This document shows, piece by piece, positions 21,636 to 32,005 of a DNA stretch of 64,000 bases (position 1 is the first letter of the stretch; the number at the start of each line of letters is the position of its first letter). Source of the DNA: Sanderia malayensis (Eukaryota > Cnidaria > Scyphozoa > Semaeostomeae > Pelagiidae); the NCBI GenBank assembly GCA_013076295.1, contig RQOL01000699.1:806001-870000 (forward strand), in the 5' to 3' direction. Both the position numbers and the translations under genes were made by a program. The notes under the pieces are model-generated. The model did no database searches. It was not told the DNA's origin and saw only the letters and a program-made list of their open reading frames with translations.

Positions 21636-24121
21636 GCACCATGCACCCTGCACTGCGCAGGTATATTGAGTTTTTGATCGCTAGAAAACACTTGCAAAGT
21701 TTTCTATGGGATGCAAATGGGCCCTAGTTACCCGAGGTTGGAGTTACTCCTGGCCCGACTTATCATGATTTTGCTCCTTTTATGAATATTATTTCTTTTC
21801 GAGTTTATTTCATTTGTCTTTATCGAGTAAGAGCGCATTCTTAGTCACAATACCCAACTACTCAGATCGATGTCATTGTAACACCATTTCTGTTTGGCAT
21901 AAACAGAGTGATACAATTTTTGATAGTTCTTGAGAAGAGTCGTGGATAGGATAGATCTATTTTGTCTCAAAGATAAAATGAATCTGATGTTGGTTACAAT
22001 ATATAAAATTTGTTACTTTAAAACTGGAGTTAATAATGCACGGATGTTTTTCATCGCGTGATCTACGCTCATCAACAAGGAAAGTTCATGTATTCCCTCC
22101 CTTTGGTATGTTAATGACTTGCGAAAGGCAGGCTATCTTAATCTGGCATATCAAGTTTTACGCAGTCATCATCAGTTACATCATCAGTATCATCATCATC
22201 ATCATCATTTACGCTTTTGTCTAGAAAGACATTGCCTGGTCCACTATTAACCTTCAAATATGTGCGTTTACTGCCATTTTCTCATGCTCTTTCACTCGCA
22301 ATGTTCTCAAACTTCCATTTCTTTTTTCACAACTGTATTAAATTCAACTTTTTGACTTCACAAATCCCTTCCTATCAGGAACGCGGTAGCACATGAAATG
22401 GGGAATCTCTAAGAAGGGTAGGATGGTTATAGTTTATTTTATTTTATTATATGCATTGCTGCGGAATATGCAGACAAAAATTAACATGGATGAGACAAAT
22501 AGAAAGGGTTTCGTTTAGTGAAAAAGTTTCATTTAATACAATTGTGAGAAAAAAGAGGTGATAAAATAGCAGTGAATGATAATAATGATAATAATGATAA
22601 TAATGAAAACGCTGATGATAAGAGGGGGTTCCTACGTAAAAGCACATGTATTCATTCTTTTCTACTATTTTTCTATTTGTTTGGTTGTCATATATTCAAT
22701 TTGTTTCGTTATCATATATTCATTCTTTTCTATTATTTTTGTATGTGTTTCGTTGTCGTGTATTCTATTTGTTTCGTTGTCATATATTCAATTTGTTTCG
22801 TTATATTTCCATTATCATAATATTATAATATTCATATACTTATATATTCCTATATGTTTCTGTCGTCAGTATTCTGCCTTCATTTGTCCGCGTTTAAAAT
22901 ACATATATGAAATGCTTTAAAATTGTTCTCTCTTACTACCGGTGGTTTCAGATTGCGCAACGCTTCTGAAAAGGGTGGAATTTTGATTACGGTGCAAGTG
23001 TCAATGTCGTGGCTCCACTGGAATTCGATTACTGCCACCACAGTTTCCTTGCTTACGATATGAAAACCTCAGTGATTTGCAACGACAGCGTGCTTTTTGC
23101 GACAAAATTGCCTGCTCGAAAAGCATTTATTTCTGTTCCTATGCTCACCAAACTGCGTTTCATACTTCAAAACAGTGCCTTTGACTTCGCTACAATATTT
23201 ACAGTGAAAATAATGCAAATTTGGCAGTTTTAAAGACATGGGTCGTATTTCCATAGGTCGTATAGTCGTGGGTCAGGAGAGTCCCCGAGTCGTGGGGTCC
23301 ACCGATTAGAACATCCCTGAAATGTCAAGCCGTGGTTTCACTGGAATTCGATTTCAGCCACCGCATTTGCCTTATTTGAAATATGAAAAACCTCTTCGAT
23401 GATTTGTAGCGATCACGCTTGTTTTTCAGAAAAAATTTGTCAAGAATTCGCGTGTCTTTGCTGCAGATAACTATGATATCTTGTGAGCAAGAAAATATTC
23501 GTGCGCGTTGTGTGGTGACTCTGATCTATAACTTAATTAATTCATCTAACACAAAACTAATATTCAAAATAGAATCGCGTGCAACAGATCACTTGTCTTG
23601 TTTCTTATGCAGTTGAAGGACTTATCAGGAAGATATTTTGGAAAATAATATCAAATCAACGTTTTTAAGAATAATGAAGCGTAGAAAAATATATGATGTA
23701 CCGTAAATCCTCGAATAAGCACCCCATCCTGATAATCATTTGCAAGGATATAAAGCAAGTTTTCGGACATTTATTCGAGGATTTAAGGTATTGAAAAACA
23801 GTATTTTTTACAAAGTCTATTTATTAAAGTACATATAGTGCACGTGAATTGAAAAAAAAACAATCTCTTATTTCAGAACTTACCAAAAAGAGAATAGGTT
23901 TTATATATAGGCCCGTATTTTTTCGCTCTTTCCAGTAACATTTGATGTACATCATTGCTCTGTGAGAAATCGAGGGTATTACCCAATATTGGTAGGCCTG
24001 TTGGTCCAGGTAATTTTCGCAGAGGGTTGAGCCACCATTGTACGATACGTGAAATGAAAAACACGCACACAATTGCAATATACAGCTCCCATCTGCACAA
24101 TAAATCAGTTATAACCGTCAT
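15942..24121 (-). CDS. Cytochrome P450, tandem copy B (complete, five exons)
   Basis: ER-anchored heme monooxygenase. Exons are 24121-23884, 18668-18427, 18296-18000, 17212-16702 and 16168-15942. They total 1515 nt (504 aa), all junctions are GT/AG and no internal stop was found. Features in order: N-terminal anchor (about residues 10-30), hinge LPGPTGLPILGN, C-helix REHAQQRKHLNPAF, I-helix AGHETTS (exon 4), ExxR as ESMR, PDRF, and heme-loop FSRGPHMCIG in exon 5 with the axial Cys. The loop's usual Arg two before Cys is His (codon 16113-16115), while copy C has Arg. A CpG-type transition explains the change. That Arg normally contacts a heme propionate, so altered or lost activity is possible. 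Intron 1 is about 5.2 kb and full of transposons. The subfamily is unassigned; the fold is clan 3/4-like. Confidence 0.88.
17344..17895. repeat. Inverted repeat inside intron 3 of P450 copy B
   Basis: About 130-bp arms at 17344-17475 and 17760-17895 are reverse complements of each other, with mismatches (shared blocks include gctcttatttcc and acacagatttagtc). Copy C keeps the left-arm sequence (about 26940-27075) but lacks the right arm. The arms enclose the exon 4 relic. Confidence 0.65.
17515..17660 (-). pseudogene. Relic of P450 exon 4 in intron 3 of copy B
   Basis: Read on the minus strand, this stretch matches the first part of exon 4 with many substitutions: a GATC start, then TTGCAAAACATTCTTAACCT (exon: TTGCAAAAAATTCTCAACCT), then GGCTGCTGGGGAAAGAAT, then AAAGGAGTATTC. 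Stops and indels prevent coding. It is probably an old duplicated exon 4, and the same relic is in copy C. Confidence 0.7.
18730..19142. mobile_element. MITE of the CCGTATTTCCTC-ended family, split by a nested hAT element
   Basis: It starts CCGTGTTTCCTCTATTAAGC after a TA and contains gcgcttatt boxes. Its right end, GAGGAAAT, is cut by the hAT-like element at 19143, and GGAAATACG resumes at 19779. TA-flanked palindromic ends suggest a Tc1/mariner-type MITE. Related copies are at 30731-30928 and 31597-31741. Confidence 0.65.
19143..19778. mobile_element. Non-autonomous hAT-like element nested in a MITE
   Basis: A 636-bp element with ends CAGAAGCGTCGTG / CACGACGCCCCTG, related to the 581-744 MITE. 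GAGGAAAT precedes it and GGAAAT follows, consistent with an 8-bp duplication that lost two bases on the right. No transposase. Confidence 0.65.
19788..20139. other. Intron 1 of P450 copy B, unassigned
   Basis: No gene or clear repeat is seen in this AT-rich stretch, apart from weak similarity at its end to the cttataaagaaacgtgt element ends found elsewhere in the window. Confidence 0.35.
20140..20330. mobile_element. Diverged fragment related to the Mutator-like terminal repeat
   Basis: It contains gatcgctggaccccacaacc followed by the tttgcattatatttcactgt block, matching the order of the terminal repeat of the 21037-23317 element. A close copy lies at 28248-28420. Ends and target duplication were not resolved. 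Confidence 0.55.
20333..20470. mobile_element. Fragment of the CCGTAAATGACG-ended MITE family
   Basis: It begins TACCGTAAATGACG and follows the 3321-3585 element in the same orientation through the gcgctaattc and agggagaaaaatattt blocks. The right end is not recognisable. Confidence 0.5.
20471..21027. other. Intron 1 of P450 copy B, unassigned
   Basis: AT-rich sequence with no gene. I see no inverted or direct repeat of note. Confidence 0.35.
21037..23317. mobile_element. Mutator-like element with 414-bp inverted repeats and 9-bp TSD
   Basis: A 2281-bp element with 414-bp terminal inverted repeats, 21037-21450 and 22904-23317, differing at only a few positions. The termini are GGGATGTTCTAATCGG and its complement. 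Identical 9-bp duplications TGAAATGTC lie at 21028-21036 and 23318-23326. Long inverted repeats with a 9-bp target are characteristic of Mutator-like elements. The ~1.45-kb centre is low-complexity (a TTA run at about 21603-21637, an ATC run near 22190, an ATA/ATG run near 22577) and encodes no transposase. It lies in intron 1 of P450 copy B. Confidence 0.88.
23701..23788. mobile_element. 88-bp palindromic MITE with TA flanks
   Basis: The ends are CCGTAAATCCTCGAATAA and the complement of CCTTAAATCCTCGAATAA, flanked by TA on both sides (23699-23700 and 23789-23790). It belongs to the same family as 54068-54500. Confidence 0.75.
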
Positions 24122-24751
24122 TGCAGCTTTTGGCACTTGTGTTGTGGTTGAAACTACGGTCGTTATAATGTCAGCTTGCAGTTGTTGATTGTGTTGCTTC
24201 TCTGATTTTAATGTTAATAAATCAGCAAATCTGCTGAATGAAGCTCAAATTTCGCGTGCAAAGCTCAAGTTATTTATTTTGCGTGCAATAATACCATCAT
24301 ACACGAGCTGGGTCAAAGGGCTTCCAGGTTGGTTTCGTCATTTCCGGCTTCTGAATTTTCCAACTCGGCTGGTGGCAGAGACCCAGTGGAGTCAAAGACT
24401 GGACAAATTGCAAGACACGGTTTGCGAAAGGGAGTGAATGCCATAGTGTTGCACCGCACTGCCTGGGGGTTGAAACTGTTCTGGCAACCAAGTATGTTTT
24501 AATTTTAGGCCACCACAATTGAGACTTGTTCACACTTGGTGTAATTTGCTTTAGAATCAGGGAAATCAGCAACTTGTTCTTGTCTTCTGTTATGTGGGTC
24601 GTTGTTTAGCTAGAGAAGACAAGTGGTACAGTGGCGGCCTTGGGCAAGCCATACCGCACGACAAAAAGCGTTGTCTTTATTGTGTGTAACCTTAGCGTAC
24701 AGCACCATAGCAAGCGAAACATCGCCTATCGAACTTCTGACTACCGTCCCC
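24122..24751. other. 5' flank of P450 copy B and spacer
   Basis: The first ~340 bp repeat the 5' flank of copy A without the hAT insertion. The remainder has no gene. It may hold the promoter and 5' UTR of copy B, but no confident core motif was found. Confidence 0.4.
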
Positions 24752-24966
24752 AGCTCTGGGGTGTATTCTATAAAGAAAAACCTCATGATACTTCTCTGTT
24801 TGTCTGACATTTGAATGGGAAGTCGGCAACTTGGGGGATGTGCAACTTCGACAACTGTGAACCAAGCTTTGATTTCACCCCATCTCATTTGCTAGATGCA
24901 CTGTACCCCCCACCCCCCGAACCTTGGTCAAGGAGCGTTCTGTGGCTCTTTTTCGTTTCGGTCCAC
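24752..24966. repeat. Second duplicated spacer segment, copy 2
   Basis: Matches 13263-13479 (shared ttgaatgggaagtcggcaac), ending in the same tttcgtttcggtccacttg block that served as the BEL target in the other copy. Confidence 0.65.
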
Positions 24967-24967
24967 T

Positions 24968-25215
24968 TGCTGTCCACATGTTTGACGCTCAATTGTTCCC
25001 AGACCCTCCTTACTTGCGCTTAACTTGTACACACCCTTGTAAGATGTTATGGGACAAGGCACCTGTGTGTCTTGTTACATGACAAAACCATTATGGTTTT
25101 TGTTACCTGACCAAACCATTGCCACTGTAAAGCAGGCTTTACAGTGCGTTTTGGTTGTGGCGGTACCGTGTTGATTGGCTACGACTTTTGCAGGACGGAG
25201 GATCCTTGAGGGAGA
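24968..25215. repeat. Duplicated spacer segment, copy 3
   Basis: The third copy of the 240-bp segment, at the same distance from the 3' end of P450 copy C as copy 2 is from copy B. Sequence 25216-25549 then matches the 3' flank of copy B. Confidence 0.75.
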
Positions 25216-25552
25216 ATGAGGGGGAGTAATAGTAGTGACATGTGCGTGCGTGGTGTTTCATATTGAAGTCATTGGAAGACCTGAGGCAGGACTTTATCAA
25301 ATCCCCAAATCACCAGCACCTCCCAAAACTATATTTCCAAGATTGTTAATGCAAAACAATAATACTCCTCTTTTATGATCCAAATTAGATTGGTTAAATT
25401 TAAACCTTCATAATTTGGCTTTGCAGTCGGAAAAAGAAATTGTATGACTAGAACAGTGTGTACCGATTAACAGTGAGAAGTTAATAACCAAAAAATTAAA
25501 AAAAAACAATAAAATAGGAATACAGTTGCAAAGAGCTAAAGGTAACGTTTTA

Positions 25553-25807
<255 letters not shown>

Positions 25808-27119
25808 TTAGTGATCAAGATTTGGGCCTTTAAATATTGGTCTTGCAATTATCAGCATTCAGCAATTAATAACAATACGTGCCTAATTATCTAGACCTGT
25901 TGGCCAAAGAAAGTAGCTTAAAGAGCGAAAGGACATTTATACAAAACCACACTTGTTTCTATCTAGCTATCAAAAGTACGCCAGCATAATTATAATTACT
26001 TCCATCTCTTTCAAACAGTTTTGTACAGTTGTATCGAAAAAGTGAGACCTGCAGATCATAAAATAACAATATTTGCGATTGATGCTGTCGGTGTCTGATG
26101 ATTTTAGTCACGATGGTACGCTAAAATGGAGCTGATTCTTAGATGATTATAGTACTGGCTGTCGCATTTTTTAGTTGGGTCTATCATTTCGTAAAATTTT
26201 CTTTAAATAATGCAGATCTCTTTAGTCGGAGGTTATGGCGCAAAAAAGACGCAAATCCGGTTTTGAAATCCTCTTGTTGCAAAGTTTAACAAACTTACCT
26301 TTATTCGAAGCAAATCTGTCCGGATTAAAGTCATTGGGATCTTTCCAGATGTTTTCGTTTCGATTCAGAACTCCAATCATAATACCAAAATTAGTATTAG
26401 CTGGAATTGTATATGGTCCGAACTTGTCTTCTTTCAATGACTTTCTGCTAACCATAATCGCGACTGGATACAATCGCATTGATTCCTTAATGCAATCATC
26501 AAGGAACTTCAATTTGTCCAGATCTTCAAACGATACGTGCGACTTGTCACCGAGGACCTCTTTGATCTCCTTTCGGGCCCTGTCCTGGAAGTGCGGATTC
26601 TTAGCCAGAAGGAATATTGTCCACGTCAGAGAGAGGCTCGTAGTTTCGTGTCCAGCCAATAGAAATGTGAACATTTGGTGGAATATTCCTTTGTTTGATA
26701 TTTCTTCACCTGCAGCCTCGTATAGGTTGAGAATTTTTTGCAACAAATCTCTTTTCGGTGAGGTCTGATCAGATGAGCTTTTCATTTCGTCTCGCCTTGT
26801 GGCAATGATCTACAAAAAAAACCTCCAACCATCTTTTCACTGAGTAAGAACATAAACAACCAGCCACTGATTACGACGAAATGAAGAAATTAGGTTGTTC
26901 ACGAACTTGACTTCAAAAGCTTGCAAAAATGACCTTTAAGATATCAGCTATGACGCAATTTAATTTACTGGCTCTTATTTCCAGGTTTTTCCTGCATCTG
27001 TGTGGAAAGTAGAGAGTTTACAGACTTATTATTCTTTTGACACGGTTGCTGGAAGGAAGTACAATCTTAACTAATGAACTTTCGGGCGGGTATAATATAC
27101 AATGTGTCGTTTACAGCTC

Positions 27120-27262
27120 ACAGCTTCTTGTCCGGGCAATAGATACCTGAGCATTGACCTGAGCGTTTACTTGAATGCTCCTTTGCTTGAAATTCTTTCC
27201 CCAGCAGCCTTGTTTAGGCTAAAAATGTTTTGCAACTGACCGCTTTTGTCAAGATACGATCT
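27120..27262 (-). pseudogene. Relic of P450 exon 4 in intron 3 of copy C
   Basis: The counterpart of 17515-17660, with the same decayed match to the start of exon 4. Its presence in both copies dates the relic before the B/C duplication. Confidence 0.65.
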
Positions 27263-28247
27263 GGGTCGTTTGACTTAGGAAAACTAGATTATGCAAGCTA
27301 TTCAGATTTCAGGGACAAGGGAAGCGAGCTCCTAAAGTTCTACGACTTCTAATTTTGACAACATATTGATGTGACTTACATGTTCAATTAAGCCATAGAG
27401 AATCGTTTCTGCCTTCTTTACGCGGTCTCTTTCTTTCGATGGGAATAGCTTCAGAAAAGGCAAAAACTTCTCCAACAATCTTTGGCGCACGTTCAATTGG
27501 CCGGTCAAAATCGTGTTCGTCGCCTTGCTCTCCTCGCTATTCTCTCCCATGATGCAATTGAATGCGTACCCAAAGCCACACAGGCCAATCACGTCCAATG
27601 TGAGATGTATGAATTTCGTCATCATCTCTGACTCCACTGATTTGCCACCACTTTCATTGATCTTTGTGTCCCAAAACTAGAAGACAAGACAAGACTTTCG
27701 CTCCTGTTAACTATTTAACGTAAAAAGTAGCTATTAAATCTTTAGACCTAAGTCCTTGCTGGGAAGAAAGTGGCGTTTATTAAAGGATTTAGAAAGTGTA
27801 ACAAACCTTTACGAGTTCGTTTCCCTTGTCACTGAAAACTGAAATAAATCCTTTGACACTTTCCATTGAAAATGCCGGGTTAAGATGCTTCCTTTGCTGC
27901 GCATGCTCCCTGCCGTTACTTGTCAACAATCCATGTCCCACAGCTGGCAGAAATCTTTGCAGCAAATCATCTCTGTGATAATTGGAGCTGTTTGTGACAA
28001 GAATGCGCTTAGCAAATGCTGGATCAGAAATGTTCACGCGAGTACCAACTGAAATGCAACAATACAGATAGTTGAACGTTGTTAAGCGTGTCAGCTGAAA
28101 TGTTAAATATATGAGAAAGTACTTTTTTGCCCATAATTGCTGCGGGTGGCATATCTCTGTAATCTCTAAAATGTTTTCTGTTCTCAGCCCGGTTGTTGAA
28201 CGACCATGTGAGGCCGGGCTGGAAATTGTCTCACCTAGCCCAGCCAA

Positions 28248-28420
28248 CGTGTAGTTCTGATCGCTGGACCCCACAACCCCATGCACCCCAGACCCAGAAC
28301 CCAATATACGACCCCTGCTAAGAAAACTGCTGAATTTGCATTATATTTCACTGTAACTATTGTATCGAACTTAAAGGCATTGTTGTGAAGTATGAAAGGA
28401 AGTTTTAAGTAGGAAACTAC
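28248..28420. mobile_element. Diverged Mutator-like terminal fragment, second copy
   Basis: Closely matches 20140-20330 (gatcgctggaccccacaacc and the tttgcattatatttcactgt block). It lies in intron 1 of P450 copy C. Confidence 0.55.
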
Positions 28421-28659
28421 TAGTAGTAAAAAGAACAGTATTATAGTATAACAATGCAACTCGCTATCAATCTGTCTCCATTCCATAGTGGACCGCGTAA
28501 TGTCTTTGTATAGAAGGGAAAGCGTAAGTGATGATGATGATTGTTAATAAGTGGAGATCTTTTGAGGATGATAAACATGGAATACTCCTTAGTTTCATAA
28601 CACAGCATAACACATCTTCTCGCTATATATTTCTAACTAAAAACTAAACTAATAACTAC

Positions 28660-29935
28660 TCAAGTTTAAGGTTACAGATTAAAAACAGAGTCACGTGTAT
28701 TACACCACTCCCCGGACGGTAAAGGTCCGTGAAAGTCTGCATGAAGTTTTTCCCATGGTTTTGCTGGAATATTCTGCAGGTGTAACGCCACGGTTCGGGA
28801 GGAGCTGGTTTTTCCGCTGCTTGGCAAGCTATGCATAATTGTAGCCTTTTCTGAGCCAGCTCGTCAATCCCAGAAAACAACACCTTTTCTCTCAAAAGAG
28901 CTTTTGTTTTCGAATAAACCTTGATGGCTTTCGTGGCCTATTTCAATAGCCTTGTTATGTAAAGGGGCTGGTATGACGATGCGAGGGCCTCGAAGAATGA
29001 CTCCTTCAGTTCCGACGGCTAGTTCATCTTTGGCAAGACGATATATGGTTTGAGACGGTCAGCATCCCACATGTCTAAACGTATAGCAGCATTTAATCAT
29101 TGCAACGTCTTGTCTGACTTGGTTGCCTCTACTATTTCCTCTAGCGTCATTGCTTTCGGTACACTATGTTGTGTCAAGAAGTTTACAAACTCCTCTGCCA
29201 GTTTCTTTGCTGCTTTTCTCCGTGCTTAAACGGATGTCGAGACAAATTGTCTGCAGGGTTCTCGCTTCCCTGTTTGTACTGTATTTTGAACGCGTACGGC
29301 TGGAGTCTCAGCGCCCAACGCTCAATTCTTGCTGACGTTTTCGAAGTTGCACTGCCAAAAATTACCTCAAGAGGTTTATGATCAGTTACTAGCGTGAGTT
29401 CCTTGCCGTAAAGGAATAAATGGAAGTGTTCCACGCCCTACATTATGCTTAACGCCTCTTTCTCGGTCTGGGAGTAACGCTTCTCCACACCAGAAAGAGC
29501 TCTGCTGGCGTAAGTGACGACGGTGTATTCTTGAGAGTCTTTTGTAGACTGTGCAAGTATGGCAGAGATGCCTACCGGGCTGGCATCGACTGTAAGAAAA
29601 GGTTCTTTGTTTAGATCAAAATAACCCATGACTGGGGCGTTTGTAAGGGCCTTTTCAGACTTCCGAATGCTTCCTGGTGTTTTTCAGTCCAGGTAAAAGT
29701 TACATTTTTCTTGGTGAAATCACGTAGCGGTGTTGTTAATGTGGCATAATTAGGAATGTACTTGGAGCTATAGTTGGCCATTCCTAACAGACTGCGCACT
29801 TCTTTTGCATTTCTGACATTTCTGCTTATGACATTGGCATGCGAGAAAGACTTGATAACGTTGACCTTTGAGCACATTGTAACGAAATGGGCATTGCTGC
29901 CAGTATCTGGTCGAATCATAAGACTTTGAAAAATA
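28660..29935 (-). pseudogene. Ty3-type retrotransposon pol fragment (RT end, RNase H, integrase start)
   Basis: Minus-strand pieces in the expected order: RT thumb (RSLLGMANYSSKYIPNY), RNase H (FLTVDASPVGISAILAQ, YSQTEKEALSI, FLYGKELTLVTDHKPL, ERWALRLQPY), and the start of integrase (CIACQA followed by PAKPWEKLHADF). The frame is broken by shifts and a TAG where Trp is usual, just after EALSIM. There are no LTRs, no gag, and the 3' part of integrase is missing. It is a dead fragment in intron 1 of P450 copy C. Confidence 0.8.
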
Positions 29936-30519
29936 GCACTCGAATACTCAGTTCAGTTGCCTACTATTATATTATTATTATCCACTTACATTTTAATTGT
30001 TCAGTTATGTCAATCGTAGTTCCAGGGTCTAATTTAGTGTCGTTTTTCCCACATTTTGTGGCCTTGGAAATCCAAAATGTGGTCTTGGAAATTAAAAAGT
30101 GTGGAGGGTTTTGGGAGTTCGCCAGGATCGTGGCAGCATTGCCACAGTCCGCAGACGTTGAACGCTAGATCAGTACTTGCAACAAATTCTTATCTAATAC
30201 CATTCTCATGACTACTTTACATTACTGTGAAGATAAAGAATTTTCAGGATCCTACGCCATTTTCAGACCTTAGGAATGGCAGAATCTCGTGAGCTGCCGG
30301 GGGCCCCACCCCCTGCCGTAGGCAAGTTATCAAGCGTATGGCTGCACAAAATTTTTCCAAGAAACCTGATAGCATTCATGCAAGTGTGGTCTTGGAATAT
30401 TTCCATAAATTAAGGCCTTGTAGTTACGCTTTTATTAAATTGTGACGGTTTGGAAAGTGCTAATTTTTAATGGTGATTAAATTTCGAATCTAACGAGTGT
30501 GCTTCGCACACGTTCAATT
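29936..30519. other. Intron 1 of P450 copy C, unassigned
   Basis: No gene is supported. The 30050-30170 part has short A-rich runs only. Confidence 0.35.
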
Positions 30520-30728
30520 CAATTCCTCCCACTCTCCCTGTCCTCTTTTATTGTTTATTGGTTTACATTATGATTTCAGCAGTCATCATTTTGCAGTTTG
30601 ACCATTCGGTTAGTACTGCCAGGTTTACCGGCCGGACAATTTGCACGGCAAATCGGGACACCGACCGTAAAAGCGTATCCCTACTCGAGCAATCCGGGCC
30701 GGTAGACTTTCCGCCCAATTTCTTGAGA
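30520..30728. repeat. Interspersed repeat related to 41805-42010
   Basis: About 205 bp including tgtcctcttttattgttt, ccaccgaccgtaaaagc-like and gcccaatttcttgagata blocks. It matches the right part of the 41.5-42.0 kb repeat complex. Nature unknown. Confidence 0.6.
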
Positions 30729-30730
30729 TA

Positions 30731-30928
30731 CCGTATTTCCTCGATTAAACGCCCCCCTCGAATAAACGCCCCCTTATGCTGTCAACTTTTGCAATAAACG
30801 CCCCCCTCGATTAAACGCCCCCTCTTTGTGCAAAACCATGGCGACTTTCATTTTCTACGTTGTTGCTCGATAAAACAAAAGTGTCGAGATTAATAAACGC
30901 CCCGGGGCGTTTAATCGAGGAAATACGG
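30731..30928. mobile_element. 198-bp palindromic MITE with TA flanks
   Basis: Nearly perfect inverted ends, CCGTATTTCCTCGATTAA... and ...TTAATCGAGGAAATACGG, extend into matching cgcccc boxes. TA dinucleotides lie on both sides. The internal repeats are cgattaaacgcccc and cgaataaacgcccc. Fits a Tc1/mariner-type MITE. Confidence 0.85.
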
Positions 30929-31305
30929 TAACATAAATCAGTCCTTTTTGGGAAAAACTGGTTGGTAAACCCCCTTAACAAAATTTTGCATTTGCGTCCC
31001 TGTGTACAAAGTGCATTTTATATAAAAGTACATAGAGTGCATGTGAATTGTTAAAACAGAACTTACCAAAAACAGTATAGGTTTTATATATGGGTCCGTA
31101 TTTCTTTGCTCTTCCCAGCATAATTTGGTGTGCATCATTGCTCTGTGAGAAATCGAGAGTATTACCCAAAATTGGTAGGCCTGTTGGTCCAGGTAATTTT
31201 CGCAGAGGGTTGAGCCACCATTGTACGACACGTGAAATGAAAAAACACGCACACAATTGCAATATACAGCTCCCATCTGCACAATAAATCAGTTATAACC
31301 GTCAT

Positions 31306-31596
31306 TGCAGCTATTGGTACTTGTGTTGTGCTTGAAATTGGGTATACAATTGTGATGCGAAAAACTTTGCAGCGCAAAGCAATGACAACAATGACACAGC
31401 AGAAAGCGAAAATCAGGTCGGGGGTAACTTGACTGACAATAGTACAGGCCTGGGAGGCGGCTTGATTGACAGTTGTTCTGAGCACACGACCCCGTCGCGT
31501 CTTTAAGCCCATTGTTGTTTTTGAATTCCATTGTTTTCAGGTAATTATGAACCTCAACATTCAAAAAGAAATTTACAACAACAGCGTGTACTGGTA
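31306..31596. other. 5' flank of P450 copy C
   Basis: The first ~35 bp resemble copies A and B, then the sequence diverges, so this copy does not share their upstream region. No gene is seen. Confidence 0.4.
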
Positions 31597-31741
31597 CCGT
31601 ATTTCCTCTATTAAGCGCCCAGGGGCTAATTAAATATTTTGCAAAATTGGGTGGGCGCTTATTAGAGGGGGCGCTTAAAAGAGGGGGCGCTTATTTCACA
31701 GTCCTGAAATTTGAAAATCAAACAACCTCACAAACAAAAGG
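31597..31741. mobile_element. Truncated copy of the CCGTATTTCCTC MITE
   Basis: It begins CCGTATTTCCTCTATTAAGC after TA and follows the 18730 element to about 31741, where similarity stops. The right end is missing. Confidence 0.6.
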
Positions 31742-32005
31742 GGTATACATCTTGTACTTCTGTCTTGAGATCAAGGTACCAGTTAACATGGCACAGAACA
31801 TTGTCATAAGAAATAAACACATTTGATTCATCATGTTAATAGCAAACACAAATCTCTTACAAGTTTATAGACCAATTACATACAATCAAATTCTAATAGT
31901 CTCTTTTGTGAAACAGTTTTAATAAAAATCTAATTTGCACCATCCTTGTGCCTGGAAAAGGCAACTGACATTGCATCTTAGAGATGCAATGAAAATGAGA
32001 GATGC

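Noticed and set aside
22572..22920. Overlapping plus-strand frames rich in Ile, Phe and Tyr
   Set aside because: Low-complexity AT-rich DNA inside the Mutator-like element, open in several frames at once.
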